44,190 nt of DNA, from contig DAOURA010000002.1 of NCBI GenBank assembly GCA_030625325.1, forward strand, positions 1 through 44,190. The letters are read 5' to 3'. Below the pieces are notes generated by a model. It was not told where the DNA came from. It saw only the letters and a list, made by a program, of their open reading frames with translations, and searched no databases. Below are positions 1 through 8,657 of the stretch, piece by piece. Positions within the stretch are counted from its first letter, which is position 1. Every line of letters begins with the position of its first letter. This DNA is from Marinosulfonomonas sp. GTDB lineage: Bacteria; Pseudomonadota; Alphaproteobacteria; Rhodobacterales; Rhodobacteraceae. Position numbers and translations under genes: made by a program.

Positions 1-794
1 GCGTCACATTGCGCCACCACCTGTTGCAGGTCCAGAACCATAACACCGCCCGCCGTTATCACGACCCCTTCAAGGCGGGCATCAACGGCCCCCTTGATCG
101 TGTTCACCCCGATGGTCGGCAAATCGGCGCGCCGGTCCTGACCGGGCTTGGGGGCTTTGTATAATATTCCACCCATGGGAAACTGCGCCAGTGCCTGGGC
201 ATTTGGGCCAACCCGTGACAGGCTGTGCAGCATGAAATCGGTGCCACTTTGGGTTTCGACCCCCATCACCTGTCCCTTGGTGACAACACAAGACTGCCCC
301 AGATCAACCGCCCCCATCGCGCCCAGCACCGTGATGGCCCGTTTTGCGTCATCTTCATGGGGCGCGCCCGGTTTCCGGCGCGTGGGCACACCGGGACCAA
401 CCAGCAATTCGGGCACGATGTCATGGGCGGCGCAAACTTCAAGCCCGCGATCTTCGAACAAAGACATAATCACCCGCAATGCCCCGTCGTCACCACCGGA
501 AATCGCCTGTTTTATCGCCCCAACCAGCGGCGCGGTGGCCGCGTCAATCAACGCCGGGTCAATTACCGGGCGCCGGACAGAGCCTGCAAAACACACGCTG
601 TCAAAGCCACCGGATTGCAAATCGTTCAACAGACTGCCCAGATGTTCCAGCCGAAACCGGGTGACAGGCATATCCCCCCGTAAATCGGCGGCAAACCCGT
701 CCATTTCGAAAACTGCAAATGGCCGGTCGTCGCGGCGCAGGCGTTCAACCAACACCCCCGGCAAACGTCCCTGCCCTGCGATAAGTGCCAGCAT
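1..794 (-). CDS. lpxI: UDP-2,3-diacylglucosamine pyrophosphatase LpxI, 3' end cut by window edge
   Basis: LpxI (DUF1009 family) hydrolyses UDP-2,3-diacylglucosamine to lipid X at the cytoplasmic face of the inner membrane, replacing LpxH in many alphaproteobacteria. I translated this frame directly. It starts MLALIAGQGRLPG, the usual N-terminus of the family, and carries the conserved C-terminal block KPGQDRRADLPTIG followed by GVVITAGGVMVLD. About 264 residues are visible and families run to roughly 270-285, so only the last residues are missing beyond base 1. The ATG is 9 bases after the lpxA stop, with an AAGGCGGG ribosome-binding site overlapping the lpxA end. lpxB would be expected next, outside the window. 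Family assignment is secure. Confidence 0.92.
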   Translation of the reverse strand, partial: MLALIAGQGRLPGVLVERLRRDDRPFAVFEMDGFAADLRGDMPVTRFRLEHLGSLLNDLQSGGFDSVCFAGSVRRPVIDPALIDAATAPLVGAIKQAISGGDDGALRVIMSLFEDRGLEVCAAHDIVPELLVGPGVPTRRKPGAPHEDDAKRAITVLGAMGAVDLGQSCVVTKGQVMGVETQSGTDFMLHSLSRVGPNAQALAQFPMGGILYKAPKPGQDRRADLPTIGVNTIKGAVDARLEGVVITAGGVMVLDLQQVVAQCD

Positions 795-803
795 TTTCCC
801 GCC

Positions 804-1601
804 TTAAACCGGGGTCAGAAATGAACGACCAGTGCCCGTCAGGATGAAATCCACAATTTCGCGCACATGCGCGCTGTCGGTTTCCTGTGCCAGTCGCCGG
901 GCGCGTTCCTGAAATGCGCCGTCACCCTGTGCCAGGGCCTGATAGGCGGCGCGCAGGGCGGTAATATCAGCGCGCGAAACCCCGCGCCGCTTCAGCCCGA
1001 CCAAGTTTAGCCCATGTAATTCGCCGCGCGAACTTTGCACCAGACCATGGGGAATAACGTCGTTGGTCACCATGGTAACCGCACCAATAATGGCCCCCTT
1101 ACCAATGCGCACGAACTGATGAATACCCGACAGGCCGCCAATGATCACGTCGTCCCCGACAACACAGTGCCCCGCCAACGCCGCCTGATTGGCCATCACC
1201 ACCCGATCACCAACAATTGCATCGTGGCCCACATGGGCACCGGTCATGATCAGGCAATCATCACCAACCCGTGTGACCCCGCCACCACCATCGGTGCCAA
1301 CATTCAGGGTTGCGCCTTCACGAATGCGGTTGCGTTTTCCGATGATCAGGCGGGTTTTTTCACCGCGGAATTTCAAATCCTGCGGGACTTCGCCCACAAC
1401 GGCAAAGGGAAAAATGATCGTTTCTTCGCCAATTTCGGTCATGCCGGCAACCACACAGTGGCTTTTCAATTCAACCCGCGCACCCAGAACAACATCTGCG
1501 CCAACCGTGCAAAACGGGCCAACAATGCAGCCTTCAGCAATGTCGGCACCCGGTTCAATGATCGCCGAAGGGTGAATCGTTGTTTCTGGATGAATTGCCA
1601 T
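804..1601 (-). CDS. lpxA: UDP-N-acetylglucosamine O-acyltransferase LpxA
   Basis: First committed-path enzyme of lipid A synthesis: it moves a 3-hydroxyacyl chain from ACP to UDP-GlcNAc in the cytoplasm. The 265-aa product is a left-handed beta-helix built from hexapeptide repeats (for example IAEGCIVGPF, VGDDVIIGG) over residues 1-190, with an alpha-helical C-terminal domain. The catalytic histidine motif GAHVGHD is at residues 121-127, with His126 matching the family's general base. Length equals the usual 260-270 aa. It lies 7 bases after fabZ and 9 before lpxI, so the three are almost certainly co-transcribed. The ATG start is the only sensible one. Confidence 0.97.
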   Translation of the reverse strand: MAIHPETTIHPSAIIEPGADIAEGCIVGPFCTVGADVVLGARVELKSHCVVAGMTEIGEETIIFPFAVVGEVPQDLKFRGEKTRLIIGKRNRIREGATLNVGTDGGGGVTRVGDDCLIMTGAHVGHDAIVGDRVVMANQAALAGHCVVGDDVIIGGLSGIHQFVRIGKGAIIGAVTMVTNDVIPHGLVQSSRGELHGLNLVGLKRRGVSRADITALRAAYQALAQGDGAFQERARRLAQETDSAHVREIVDFILTGTGRSFLTPV

Positions 1602-1608
1602 CGCTGGC

Positions 1609-2061
1609 CTACTTGCTGTCCATCATGGCCGTGAACTCTGCCTGCGCGGCCAGTTCACCGTCCACCTCTGCGCGCCCCTGAAAACGCCACACCTTGGAAC
1701 CACCACGAATGGTTTCAATATGCATCGTCAAAACATCACCGGGCACCACCTTGCGGCGGAACTTGGCGTTGTTGATGCTCATGAAATAAATCAGCATTTC
1801 ATTGTCCAACAGTGACAATGACAGGCCAACCATAACACCGGCGGTTTGCGCCATTGCCTCAACTATTGTGACGCCGGGCATAATCGGGCTGCCGGGGAAA
1901 TGGCCCTGAAAATGAGGTTCGTTAAAGGTAACGTTCTTAACCCCAACGGCGGATTTATTCGGCACAACATCCCGAACCTTGTCCACCAGTAAAAAAGGAT
2001 ACCGGTGGGGTAAGATCTTCTGAATAAGTTCCAGATCGGCGCTTAAAAATTCGGGACTCAT
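1609..2061 (-). CDS. fabZ: 3-hydroxyacyl-ACP dehydratase FabZ
   Basis: Dehydrates 3-hydroxyacyl-ACP in fatty acid elongation, competing with LpxA and LpxD for the same substrates. The 150-aa hot-dog-fold protein has the full active-site block [12 protein letters not shown]...EAMAQ with catalytic His54 and Glu68. The ATG start has an AAGGA ribosome-binding site 7 bases upstream. It is followed by lpxA and preceded by ompH, from which it is separated by 66 bases. In most proteobacteria lpxD sits in exactly that gap. Here it does not, and lpxD lies at 30546-31643 instead. Confidence 0.97.
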   Translation of the reverse strand: MSPEFLSADLELIQKILPHRYPFLLVDKVRDVVPNKSAVGVKNVTFNEPHFQGHFPGSPIMPGVTIVEAMAQTAGVMVGLSLSLLDNEMLIYFMSINNAKFRRKVVPGDVLTMHIETIRGGSKVWRFQGRAEVDGELAAQAEFTAMMDSK

Positions 2062-2127
2062 GGACGATCCTTTATTTGCTCTTCGCTTTTTCTAACGAAC
2101 CAATCTTAGGGACACAAGAACCTGTGT

Positions 2128-2739
2128 TTAATCGGTTGATTGCGGGACGTCAGGGTTCTGCGCGTCGCCCGGCGGCGAAACAGCGCCGTTATCTGGCGTG
2201 GTATGGGTCAGGGCCGCATCGATACGGTCAATGATTTCCTGAGTAATATCAATGCTGTCGGCAGACAGCAATACATTACGACGTTCAAAAACCGCAACAG
2301 CCCCGTGGCGTCTGGCAATTTCGGACAACAGGGGCGTTATCGCTTCGATAAATGACTGGCGCTCTGCCTCGCGCAATTGCTGTAACTGGCGTTGCTTTGC
2401 GTCTTGCTCAGCACGGATTTTCTGAACTTTTTCATCAAATGCATCGGCCAGAACCCGGAAATCGGCAATTTCCATAGTAGCGCGTTTTTCGGTCAGCCCC
2501 AGTTCTTCGGCTTCCAGCTCGGCGGCTATCCGGGTGTTTTCGGTGGCCAGATCCTTAACCTGCCCTTCCAGATTGGACGTAATCTGTTGGCCCACCAACG
2601 TAGACCCAAACACCCGTTCACTGTCAATCGTCACAATCGGTGACAGGGTAACACCCAGTTCCTGCGCACCAACCTGCGCGCCACACAACACCAGTGTTAC
2701 GATCAATAATGCCCTTTGGATCATCCTGCCTGGGCGCAT
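2128..2739 (-). CDS. OmpH/Skp-family periplasmic chaperone
   Basis: Skp-type chaperones hold unfolded outer-membrane proteins in the periplasm on their way to BamA. The product has a signal peptide (hydrophobic ALLIVTLVLCGAQVGAQ, cleavage likely after AQVGA or QA), then a beta strand segment and a long charged coiled-coil region from about residue 60 to 140 (KRATMEIADFRVLADAF, KIRAEQDAKQRQLQQL), ending in a disordered Pro/Asp-rich tail. At 203 aa it is somewhat longer than enteric Skp, as usual in alphaproteobacteria. The first ATG is 2 bases after the bamA stop. A second in-frame ATG at 2724 has a closer AGGCAGG and may be the true start. Position directly after bamA supports the assignment. 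Confidence 0.9.
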   Translation of the reverse strand: MRPGRMIQRALLIVTLVLCGAQVGAQELGVTLSPIVTIDSERVFGSTLVGQQITSNLEGQVKDLATENTRIAAELEAEELGLTEKRATMEIADFRVLADAFDEKVQKIRAEQDAKQRQLQQLREAERQSFIEAITPLLSEIARRHGAVAVFERRNVLLSADSIDITQEIIDRIDAALTHTTPDNGAVSPPGDAQNPDVPQSTD

Positions 2740-2741
2740 AT

Positions 2742-5081
2742 TTAAAACTGCGTTGATATGGTCAGATCGAAATTGCGCACCTTGTCATAGCTTTCTTTTT
2801 GCAAAGCCTGCGAAAAGTTAAAGCGCAACGGCCCGATCGGCGTTTTCCAGAATATTGAGATACCAGCACTTGAACGCAGGTGCATCGTATCATCCACAGC
2901 GCCCCCATTGGTGTTGTCCAAATCCCAGACCGACCCGATATCAAAGAACAACCCGCCATTTATGCCCAGCTCTTCCGGCAGACCCAGTGGGAATTCTGTT
3001 TCAAAGCGCGCAACCGCATAGGTGTTACCACCCAATGCATCCTGATTTGCCGCCGTCATATCCCGTGGCCCGACACCCGCAGGGGAAAACCCGCGCAGTT
3101 TCGTGGAATTCAGGAAAAACCGATCGGTCAGAACACTGGTCGCACCATATGAATCCAGCATTCCGCCTTCCAGCGTGACACGCAGGGCAACCTGATCATT
3201 GAAAACCTTGGCCTCACCGCCCAGTTTCACTGTGGATTTCAGTGAATTATCACCCCCCCCAAGGGCGGCGTAATCCTGTGAAAACTGCAACAGAACCCCG
3301 GCACTGGGGTTCAGGCCCTTATTGCGGGTGTCATAGGTGAACGTATAGCCAACAGAATTTGACAGAACCGCACCTGCGGCTTCTTCGGTATGTAAAACGG
3401 CCGATGACCCGGCATCGACATTAAAGATTTTGTTGTTGGACAGGGCGTAACGCACGTTCATCTTGCCAAATTCGCTGACAGGAAAGCCAAACGAAGGCCG
3501 GATCAGCGCCTTTTGGGTATCATAGTTGGTGTAATCATATTCTGTCTGGCGATATTCACCATCCAGCCTGAAGGACAGATCACGCCCCAAAAACGCAGGT
3601 TCAATAAACGTCAGCCCGCCTGTTGAATTGTCCAGCCCAAGGATCACATCGAAATTCAGCGTCTGACCACGGCCCAGCAAATTTCGTTCCATGTACTTGG
3701 CCGTTAGCCCAACACCGGTTGAAAAATTATAGGCCCCGCCAAACGACAGTGACCCAGTTTTTTGTTCCTGAACTTCCACATCGATCACAACCTGATCAGG
3801 CGCGCTGCTTTGACGGGCATCAACCCCAACCGCACTAAACAAACCAAGGGCACGAATGCGTGCGGCCGCTTCGCGGATTTCACGGGGGTTGAACGGGTCC
3901 CCTTCCACAACGCGGAACTGGCGGCGAATAACCCGGTCCAGTGTCGTGGCGTTGCCTTCGATATCGATCCGCTCAACAAAAATGCGCGGGCCGCGCACCA
4001 GCGCGAATTCCAGATCAAGGGTCATATCCCGGTCATTGCGCGTCACCCGTGGGTCAACACGAACCAGATTAAGACCTTTTTTCAGGGCCAGCTTTTCCAG
4101 ACGCGCAATGGTGTTATCCACGGCCTCGGGCGAATAGACCTGCCCGGACCTGATGCGTGACACACGCTGGAACTTGGCAATATCCACCTCTGGCAGGTCG
4201 GTGGTGGTGGTGATGTTGGCAAATTTGTATTTCTGACCCTCACGGATATTGAAGGTCACGAAAAAGGCGTTGCGCTCTCGCGAAAACTCGGACGCCACTG
4301 ACAATGTCTGAAAATCGATATAGCCGCGTGCCTGATAAAAATCGCGCAGCAGGGCCTTATCAAATTCAATCCGGTCCTCAACAAAGTTATCCTGACGGAT
4401 CAATGCGCGCAGGGATCCGGCCTGTTTGGTTTCCAAAACCCGGCGCAAACGGCCATCGGAAAACTGGCGGTTGCCGACGAATGACAGGCGCTCAACCTCA
4501 ACTGTGCGCCCTTCGCTTACCTCAAACACCACATCAACCCGGTTGTTGGACCGTTTGATGATACGCGGCGTTACCATGGCCGACAAACGGCCCTGGGCGC
4601 GGTAGGCCTGAATAAGGGCGGCGGCGTCCTGTTCAACAACATTCGGGCTGAACACAAGGCGCGGCTTGGACTGAAACAGCCCCAGCGCGGTTTCATCACT
4701 GATGCGCCGGTTGCCTTCCACATTCACCCGGTTGATCGACGGGAATTCAACAACCTTGATCACCAGACGCCGGCCACGGGGGATAAAATCAACACTTTCG
4801 AACAATCCGGTGTTCACCACCCGCTGATACGCCTGATTCAGGGCCGATGCGGAAATGGATTTACCCGGGGTGATTCCAGCCTGCCCAATGATATTTTCGT
4901 CACCAATATGGTCATTCCCCTGCACCGAAAATGACGTAAATCGATAGGTCTGCGCCTCGGCAGAACCCACGCCAATCACCGAAGTAATTGATATTGCAAA
5001 CAAAAATACCAAAGCCAGACGGCGAAGTAAATTAATGAAAACGGACCCCAAGTCCGATTGGCAACAAAAAATATAGCGCAT
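2742..5081 (-). CDS. bamA: Outer-membrane protein assembly factor BamA
   Basis: Central subunit of the BAM complex that folds beta-barrel proteins into the outer membrane. After a signal peptide (hydrophobic LALVFLFAISITSVIG, ending GSAEAQ) come five POTRA repeats over roughly residues 45-420, then a 16-strand barrel. The lid-loop motif KLRGFSP (VRGF equivalent) and the C-terminal aromatic signal ending in STQF are present. The length of about 780 aa is normal. The open frame extends upstream to a TTG at 5096 and an ATG at 5090. I prefer the ATG at 5081 (MRYIFCC), which still leaves a long n-region, so the exact start is uncertain. It heads bamA-ompH-fabZ-lpxA-lpxI. Confidence 0.96.
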   Translation of the reverse strand: MRYIFCCQSDLGSVFINLLRRLALVFLFAISITSVIGVGSAEAQTYRFTSFSVQGNDHIGDENIIGQAGITPGKSISASALNQAYQRVVNTGLFESVDFIPRGRRLVIKVVEFPSINRVNVEGNRRISDETALGLFQSKPRLVFSPNVVEQDAAALIQAYRAQGRLSAMVTPRIIKRSNNRVDVVFEVSEGRTVEVERLSFVGNRQFSDGRLRRVLETKQAGSLRALIRQDNFVEDRIEFDKALLRDFYQARGYIDFQTLSVASEFSRERNAFFVTFNIREGQKYKFANITTTTDLPEVDIAKFQRVSRIRSGQVYSPEAVDNTIARLEKLALKKGLNLVRVDPRVTRNDRDMTLDLEFALVRGPRIFVERIDIEGNATTLDRVIRRQFRVVEGDPFNPREIREAAARIRALGLFSAVGVDARQSSAPDQVVIDVEVQEQKTGSLSFGGAYNFSTGVGLTAKYMERNLLGRGQTLNFDVILGLDNSTGGLTFIEPAFLGRDLSFRLDGEYRQTEYDYTNYDTQKALIRPSFGFPVSEFGKMNVRYALSNNKIFNVDAGSSAVLHTEEAAGAVLSNSVGYTFTYDTRNKGLNPSAGVLLQFSQDYAALGGGDNSLKSTVKLGGEAKVFNDQVALRVTLEGGMLDSYGATSVLTDRFFLNSTKLRGFSPAGVGPRDMTAANQDALGGNTYAVARFETEFPLGLPEELGINGGLFFDIGSVWDLDNTNGGAVDDTMHLRSSAGISIFWKTPIGPLRFNFSQALQKESYDKVRNFDLTISTQF

Positions 5082-5097
5082 AAGCCCCATTTCCAAA

Positions 5098-5131
5098 GCA
5101 GATTTAAGCAGATTCGAGCAGATTTAGCAGA
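5098..5131. repeat. Phased short tandem repeats before bamA
   Basis: Read on the plus strand, GCAGATTTAA, GCAGATTCGA, GCAGATTTA and GCAGAC follow one another with periods of 10, 10 and 9 bases, immediately upstream of the bamA start and downstream of the likely promoter. They would therefore lie in the 5' leader of the bamA mRNA as TCTGC-type repeats. One-helical-turn phasing could suit protein binding to DNA; in RNA they could be sites for a small RNA or protein. No function is known to me. Confidence 0.5.
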
Positions 5132-5144
5132 CGTCCCACCTACT

Positions 5145-5173
5145 TTGGTAACGGGATTATGAAGGCTTGTCAA
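5145..5173 (-). promoter_or_regulatory. Candidate bamA promoter
   Basis: On the minus strand a perfect TTGACA (-35, bases 5173-5168) is followed after 17 bases by TACCAA (-10, bases 5150-5145), a weak match. The start point would be near 5138, giving a leader of about 55 bases that contains the GCAGA-type repeats. It sits directly after the terminator of the rseP side, which fits bamA being transcribed independently of rseP. Sequence-only prediction. Confidence 0.4.
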
Positions 5174-5179
5174 AACAGC

Positions 5180-5213
5180 AAAACGCGCCCCGGACCATTT
5201 GGTCGGGACGCGC
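5180..5213 (-). terminator. Intrinsic terminator after the rseP side
   Basis: Arms at 5184-5196 and 5201-5213 form a GC-rich stem of about 11 pairs with one bulge and one mismatch and a 4-base loop. Read on the minus strand the stem ends in TTTTG. It lies 30 bases past the stop of the 47-aa ORF and immediately before the predicted bamA -35 element, separating the two transcription units. Confidence 0.6.
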
Positions 5214-5242
5214 AAAAATTCACAAATTCCAGTTGGATAGGT

Positions 5243-5386
5243 CTAAAGGGACCCCACGTAAGCCCCCAACAACAGCGCAACCGCAAGGGTCACAAAATAC
5301 AGCAATCGGTCCCAGTTCAGATCGAACAGAAGCGACAGACTTTTATAGCTGGTTTGTAGTGCTTGCATTTCTTTGTCCCGTTTCAT
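5243..5386 (-). CDS. Small single-pass membrane protein (47 aa), function unknown
   Basis: I found this ORF by translating the gap between rseP and bamA. It begins MKRDKEMQALQTSYKSL and ends with one hydrophobic helix, LLYFVTLAVALLLGAYVGSL, so a small membrane protein with a charged cytoplasmic N-terminus is likely. A second ATG (residue 7) gives 41 aa and has a GGGACAAAGA in front of it, a better ribosome-binding site than the first ATG has. A CTGACA-N17-TACAGT promoter-like pair upstream would start transcription almost at the first ATG. It is followed by a terminator 30 bases on. Clean hydrophobic composition and tight framing by regulatory signals argue that it is real. I do not recognise the family. 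Confidence 0.6.
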   Translation of the reverse strand: MKRDKEMQALQTSYKSLSLLFDLNWDRLLYFVTLAVALLLGAYVGSL

Positions 5387-5457
5387 CCAGTTACTGTAAT
5401 TTTAGGCACGGACTATGTCAGGATTATGTCATCACTCTGGCGATCCCGCCCCAATCT

Positions 5458-6792
5458 TCAGGGGCATAACAGGTCATTACTTAGGGCAAACAGCATCAGC
5501 ATCGCCATCAGCGCCAGCCCCACCATCATCAGCAATTGCAGGGCCTTGTCACTGGGGGGGCGACCGCGCACGGCTTCATAGGCGTAAAACACCAAATGCC
5601 CGCCATCCAGAATTGGGATCGGAAACAGGTTCAACATGCCCACAGCCGTGGATAAAACCGCAACAAACCAGATAAACGTCAGCGCGCCCTGACTGGCCGC
5701 CGCCCCGGATGTCTGGGCAATCCCAACGGGGCCGCGCAAATTACAGGTGGAAATTGACCCAACAATCACATGATACAGGCCCGACAGGCTGGATTTCACA
5801 ATGTAATAGGTCTGATCCACCCCATAGCCCAGCGCCCCAACCACACCGGGGGACGCGGTTTTTGGTTCAAACAACATCCCGCCGGTGATCCCAATCAGCC
5901 AGCGTGTTTCAAACCCGCCATCATCCAGCGGTAAATCAACCCGGCGCGGGGACAGGGTCAGGTTTAATATTTCACCATCCCGCCAAACCTCAAACGCCAA
6001 TGCACCACCATCCGAGGCCCCAACATAGTCGCGCAGGGTCGAAAACACTTCGACCGGGATCGTATCAATGCTTAAAATCACATCGCCAACTTCAATATTG
6101 GCCTCCATCGCGGCCGATCCGGGGGTCAGCCCAACCACCAGTGCAGGGTAAGGATGGGGGGCCACAACACTAAATTCTTCGCCATCCCGGCGCACCAGAT
6201 AATCAAGCCCGCCGGTTTTTGGCAGATCCCCGATAAAGCCGCTGAATTCTTCCAGTTTCGGGGTCTCAACCCCGGCGATTTCCAGTATTTCATCCCCCGC
6301 CATCAGGCCATTTTCAAACGGCATAGGGCGCAGTTCTTCTATGGTCAGCGGGTCTGACGCAATCCCGCGCACCCCGACAATGGCACTAAAGACCACAATC
6401 GACAGCATGAAATTAAACGCAGGCCCCGCGGCCACCGTTGCCGCACGCGCCCACAGGGGGGCGCCATGCATGGTGCGCCGTTTGTCACCGTCTGACAGGG
6501 ACTTAATTGCCTCGCCGTCCTTGCCACTGGCGGCATTGGAATCGCCCAAAAATTTCACATAACCGCCAAACGGCAACGCCGCCACCTGCCATTTGGTGCC
6601 ATGTTTGTCGGCCCGCGACCAGATCACCGGGCCAAACCCCAAGGAAAATACCTCGGCATGGATGCCCGACCAGCGGCCAACAATGTAATGGCCATATTCG
6701 TGGATCGCCACGATCACCAGCAGGGCAACCACAAAGGCCCCGATGGTAAAGATAAGATTGCCAAAGGATGGGATCAGATTGATCAGTTCCAA
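5458..6792 (-). CDS. rseP: Site-2 zinc metalloprotease RseP
   Basis: Membrane-embedded protease that cleaves anti-sigma factors and leftover signal peptides inside the bilayer. The 444-aa product has the zinc motif HEYGH at residues 31-35 in the first helix, tandem PDZ-like segments in the middle (VGLTPGSAAMEANIEVGD is clear) and the second active-site helix FPIPILDGGHL near the C-terminus, followed by a final helix. The start is TTG: no ATG exists before the catalytic helix, the N-terminus LELINLIPSFG fits family members, and AAAGGG lies about 9 bases upstream overlapping the dxr stop. It is 12 bases after dxr. Confidence 0.96.
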   Translation of the reverse strand: MELINLIPSFGNLIFTIGAFVVALLVIVAIHEYGHYIVGRWSGIHAEVFSLGFGPVIWSRADKHGTKWQVAALPFGGYVKFLGDSNAASGKDGEAIKSLSDGDKRRTMHGAPLWARAATVAAGPAFNFMLSIVVFSAIVGVRGIASDPLTIEELRPMPFENGLMAGDEILEIAGVETPKLEEFSGFIGDLPKTGGLDYLVRRDGEEFSVVAPHPYPALVVGLTPGSAAMEANIEVGDVILSIDTIPVEVFSTLRDYVGASDGGALAFEVWRDGEILNLTLSPRRVDLPLDDGGFETRWLIGITGGMLFEPKTASPGVVGALGYGVDQTYYIVKSSLSGLYHVIVGSISTCNLRGPVGIAQTSGAAASQGALTFIWFVAVLSTAVGMLNLFPIPILDGGHLVFYAYEAVRGRPPSDKALQLLMMVGLALMAMLMLFALSNDLLCP

Positions 6793-6804
6793 GGTATATG
6801 CCCT

Positions 6805-7974
6805 TTATGTTTTTGCGGCGATGGCTTCGCGGGTGCGTACCCGTGCCAAATGGTCGGTTTGGGCGACGTTATCAAGGGTGATTGCGCCATCAATATGGCC
6901 ACTGTCCGCTGACATTTTCGTCAACACATCCTCAACAATGGCCGCCATATCCAAAAACCCGATCTGCCCGGCAATAAACCCGTCCAGCACGGCCTCTTTT
7001 GCGCCGTTAAACACCGCCCCCGCCAGACCGCCGGTGGCCATAACATCGCGCGCCAGTCGCAGGGCGGGGAAACGTTCTTCATCCGGGGCCTCAAATCGCA
7101 AACCGCCAATGCGCGCCAGATCCAGCCGTTCAACCGGCAGGTCCATCCGCCGGGGCCAGTTCAGCGCAAAGCCAATGGCGTGGCGCATATCATGTGGCCC
7201 AAGATGGGCCATCAACGCCCCATCGTTGAACCCCACCAGCGCATGGATCAGACTTTCAGGGTGAACAATCACCTCTATCTGATCGGGGGTGAAACCGAAA
7301 AACTCTTTGGTTTCTATGACTTCCAAGGCTTTGTTAAACATCGACGCACTGTCAATGGTAATGCGTTGGCCCATGGCCCAGTTCGGGTGGTTCAATGCCT
7401 GTTCCAGCGTGGCACGCGCCAGTTGCCCCACGGGCCAGTCCCGAAACGGGCCGCCGGACGCGGTGATGATCACCCGTTCCACGGTCGCGATGTCTTCGCC
7501 GATCAAGCCCTGAAAAACCGCCGAATGTTCACTGTCCACCGGCAAAACGGTTGCCCCGAAACGGCGCGCGGTGTCCAACAGCAATGGCCCGGCTGTGACC
7601 AGACTTTCCTTATTGGCCAGCGCCAGCGTGGTGCCCTGTTCCAGCGCCTTCAACCCCGGCGCCAGCCCCGCCGCCCCGACAATTGCCGACATGATCCAAT
7701 CCGCCGGGCGCTCTGCCGCCTCTGTCAGGGCCCCGGCCCCGGCGGCCACCTGCACACCAGACCCCGACAAAGCCGCCACCAGATCATCATAGCATTCTTC
7801 ATGGGCCGTCACCGCAACCCCGGCCCCAAATTCACGGGCATCGGCGGCCAGTTGTTTGATATTGCGCCCCCCCGTCAGGGCGACAATTTCAAAATCACCC
7901 GGTCGGCGACGGATCAGATCAAGGGTATTTTGGCCAATGGACCCGGTCGAGCCAAAAATTGAAACGCGGCGCAT
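6805..7974 (-). CDS. dxr: 1-deoxy-D-xylulose 5-phosphate reductoisomerase
   Basis: Converts DXP to MEP with NADPH, the committed step of non-mevalonate isoprenoid synthesis, which feeds UppS in the same operon. The 389-aa product starts MRRVSIFGSTGSIG with the NADPH-binding loop, and has the SEHSAVFQ and TASGGPFRD metal/substrate motifs and DSASMFNKALEVIETK. The frame is open further upstream, but the ATG at 7974 overlaps the cdsA stop by one base (TAATG) and matches the known N-terminus, so it is the start. Confidence 0.97.
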   Translation of the reverse strand: MRRVSIFGSTGSIGQNTLDLIRRRPGDFEIVALTGGRNIKQLAADAREFGAGVAVTAHEECYDDLVAALSGSGVQVAAGAGALTEAAERPADWIMSAIVGAAGLAPGLKALEQGTTLALANKESLVTAGPLLLDTARRFGATVLPVDSEHSAVFQGLIGEDIATVERVIITASGGPFRDWPVGQLARATLEQALNHPNWAMGQRITIDSASMFNKALEVIETKEFFGFTPDQIEVIVHPESLIHALVGFNDGALMAHLGPHDMRHAIGFALNWPRRMDLPVERLDLARIGGLRFEAPDEERFPALRLARDVMATGGLAGAVFNGAKEAVLDGFIAGQIGFLDMAAIVEDVLTKMSADSGHIDGAITLDNVAQTDHLARVRTREAIAAKT

Positions 7975-8657
7975 TAAATCCAGTCCGGTATCTGTACAAT
8001 AAACGGCGAAATAACCAGCCACAGGGCGAACGTGGCAATCATCGCGTCAAACCGGTCCAGCAAACCACCATGCCCCGGCAACAGGTTTGAACTGTCCTTG
8101 ACCCCGACACGGCGTTTGATCGCACTTTCGGCGATATCGCCCAGCTGTGCTGCAAAGGCCAGTAAAACACTGGCAACACCCAGATTATCATTCAACAGGC
8201 TGGAAAAATACATCCCCACCAACGCCGCCCCAACCCAGCCCCCGATGGTCCCCGACCATGTCTTTTTGGGGCTGATCCGGGGCCAGAATTTCGGCCCGCC
8301 AACAACGCGCCCCACCAGATACCCGGCCACATCGGACGCCACCACAACCGCCACCAACCAGAACACATAAGGCCCAAAAATCTGCCGGGTATAAAGGATC
8401 GAAAAACACCCCGCCAAAATCAGTGCGCCATATAGAACAAAGATAATCTTATGCTTGCTTTGCAACAGGTTGGCGATCTTTTGGTCCGGGCTAAGCAGTC
8501 GCGCCAGTTCCCAAAACATCAAAACACAGGCCAGCACCAGTAAAACCAACAACGGCCAGTTGCCCACAAGCAGCGCCCCACCACCAACCACGATCAACAC
8601 CACAGCCGTCAGGATTCTAGGGCGCAGATCATCCCACTTACGTACGGGGCCACTCAT
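7974..8657 (-). CDS. cdsA: Phosphatidate cytidylyltransferase CdsA
   Basis: Makes CDP-diacylglycerol from phosphatidate and CTP, the branch point for all phospholipids. It is an integral membrane protein with about 6 hydrophobic helices in 227 aa. The family signature is present near the C-terminus as SAIKRRVGVKDSSNLLPGHG followed by GLLDRFDA. It is shorter than the enteric enzyme (about 285 aa), mainly at the N-terminus, but complete. The start codon overlaps the uppS stop (ATGA), and its own stop overlaps the dxr start (TAATG), indicating translational coupling along the chain. Confidence 0.95.
   Translation of the reverse strand: MSGPVRKWDDLRPRILTAVVLIVVGGGALLVGNWPLLVLLVLACVLMFWELARLLSPDQKIANLLQSKHKIIFVLYGALILAGCFSILYTRQIFGPYVFWLVAVVVASDVAGYLVGRVVGGPKFWPRISPKKTWSGTIGGWVGAALVGMYFSSLLNDNLGVASVLLAFAAQLGDIAESAIKRRVGVKDSSNLLPGHGGLLDRFDAMIATFALWLVISPFIVQIPDWI

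Noticed and set aside
1035-1634. 199-aa open frame on the plus strand opposite lpxA
   Set aside because: It mirrors a well-supported beta-helix enzyme on the other strand, has no recognisable domain, and its Asn/His-rich composition is what antisense reading of hexapeptide repeats gives.
7180-7962. 260-aa open frame on the plus strand opposite dxr
   Set aside because: dxr has every family motif on the minus strand; the opposite frame is Arg/Gln/Pro-rich with no hydrophobic core pattern and no ribosome-binding site.
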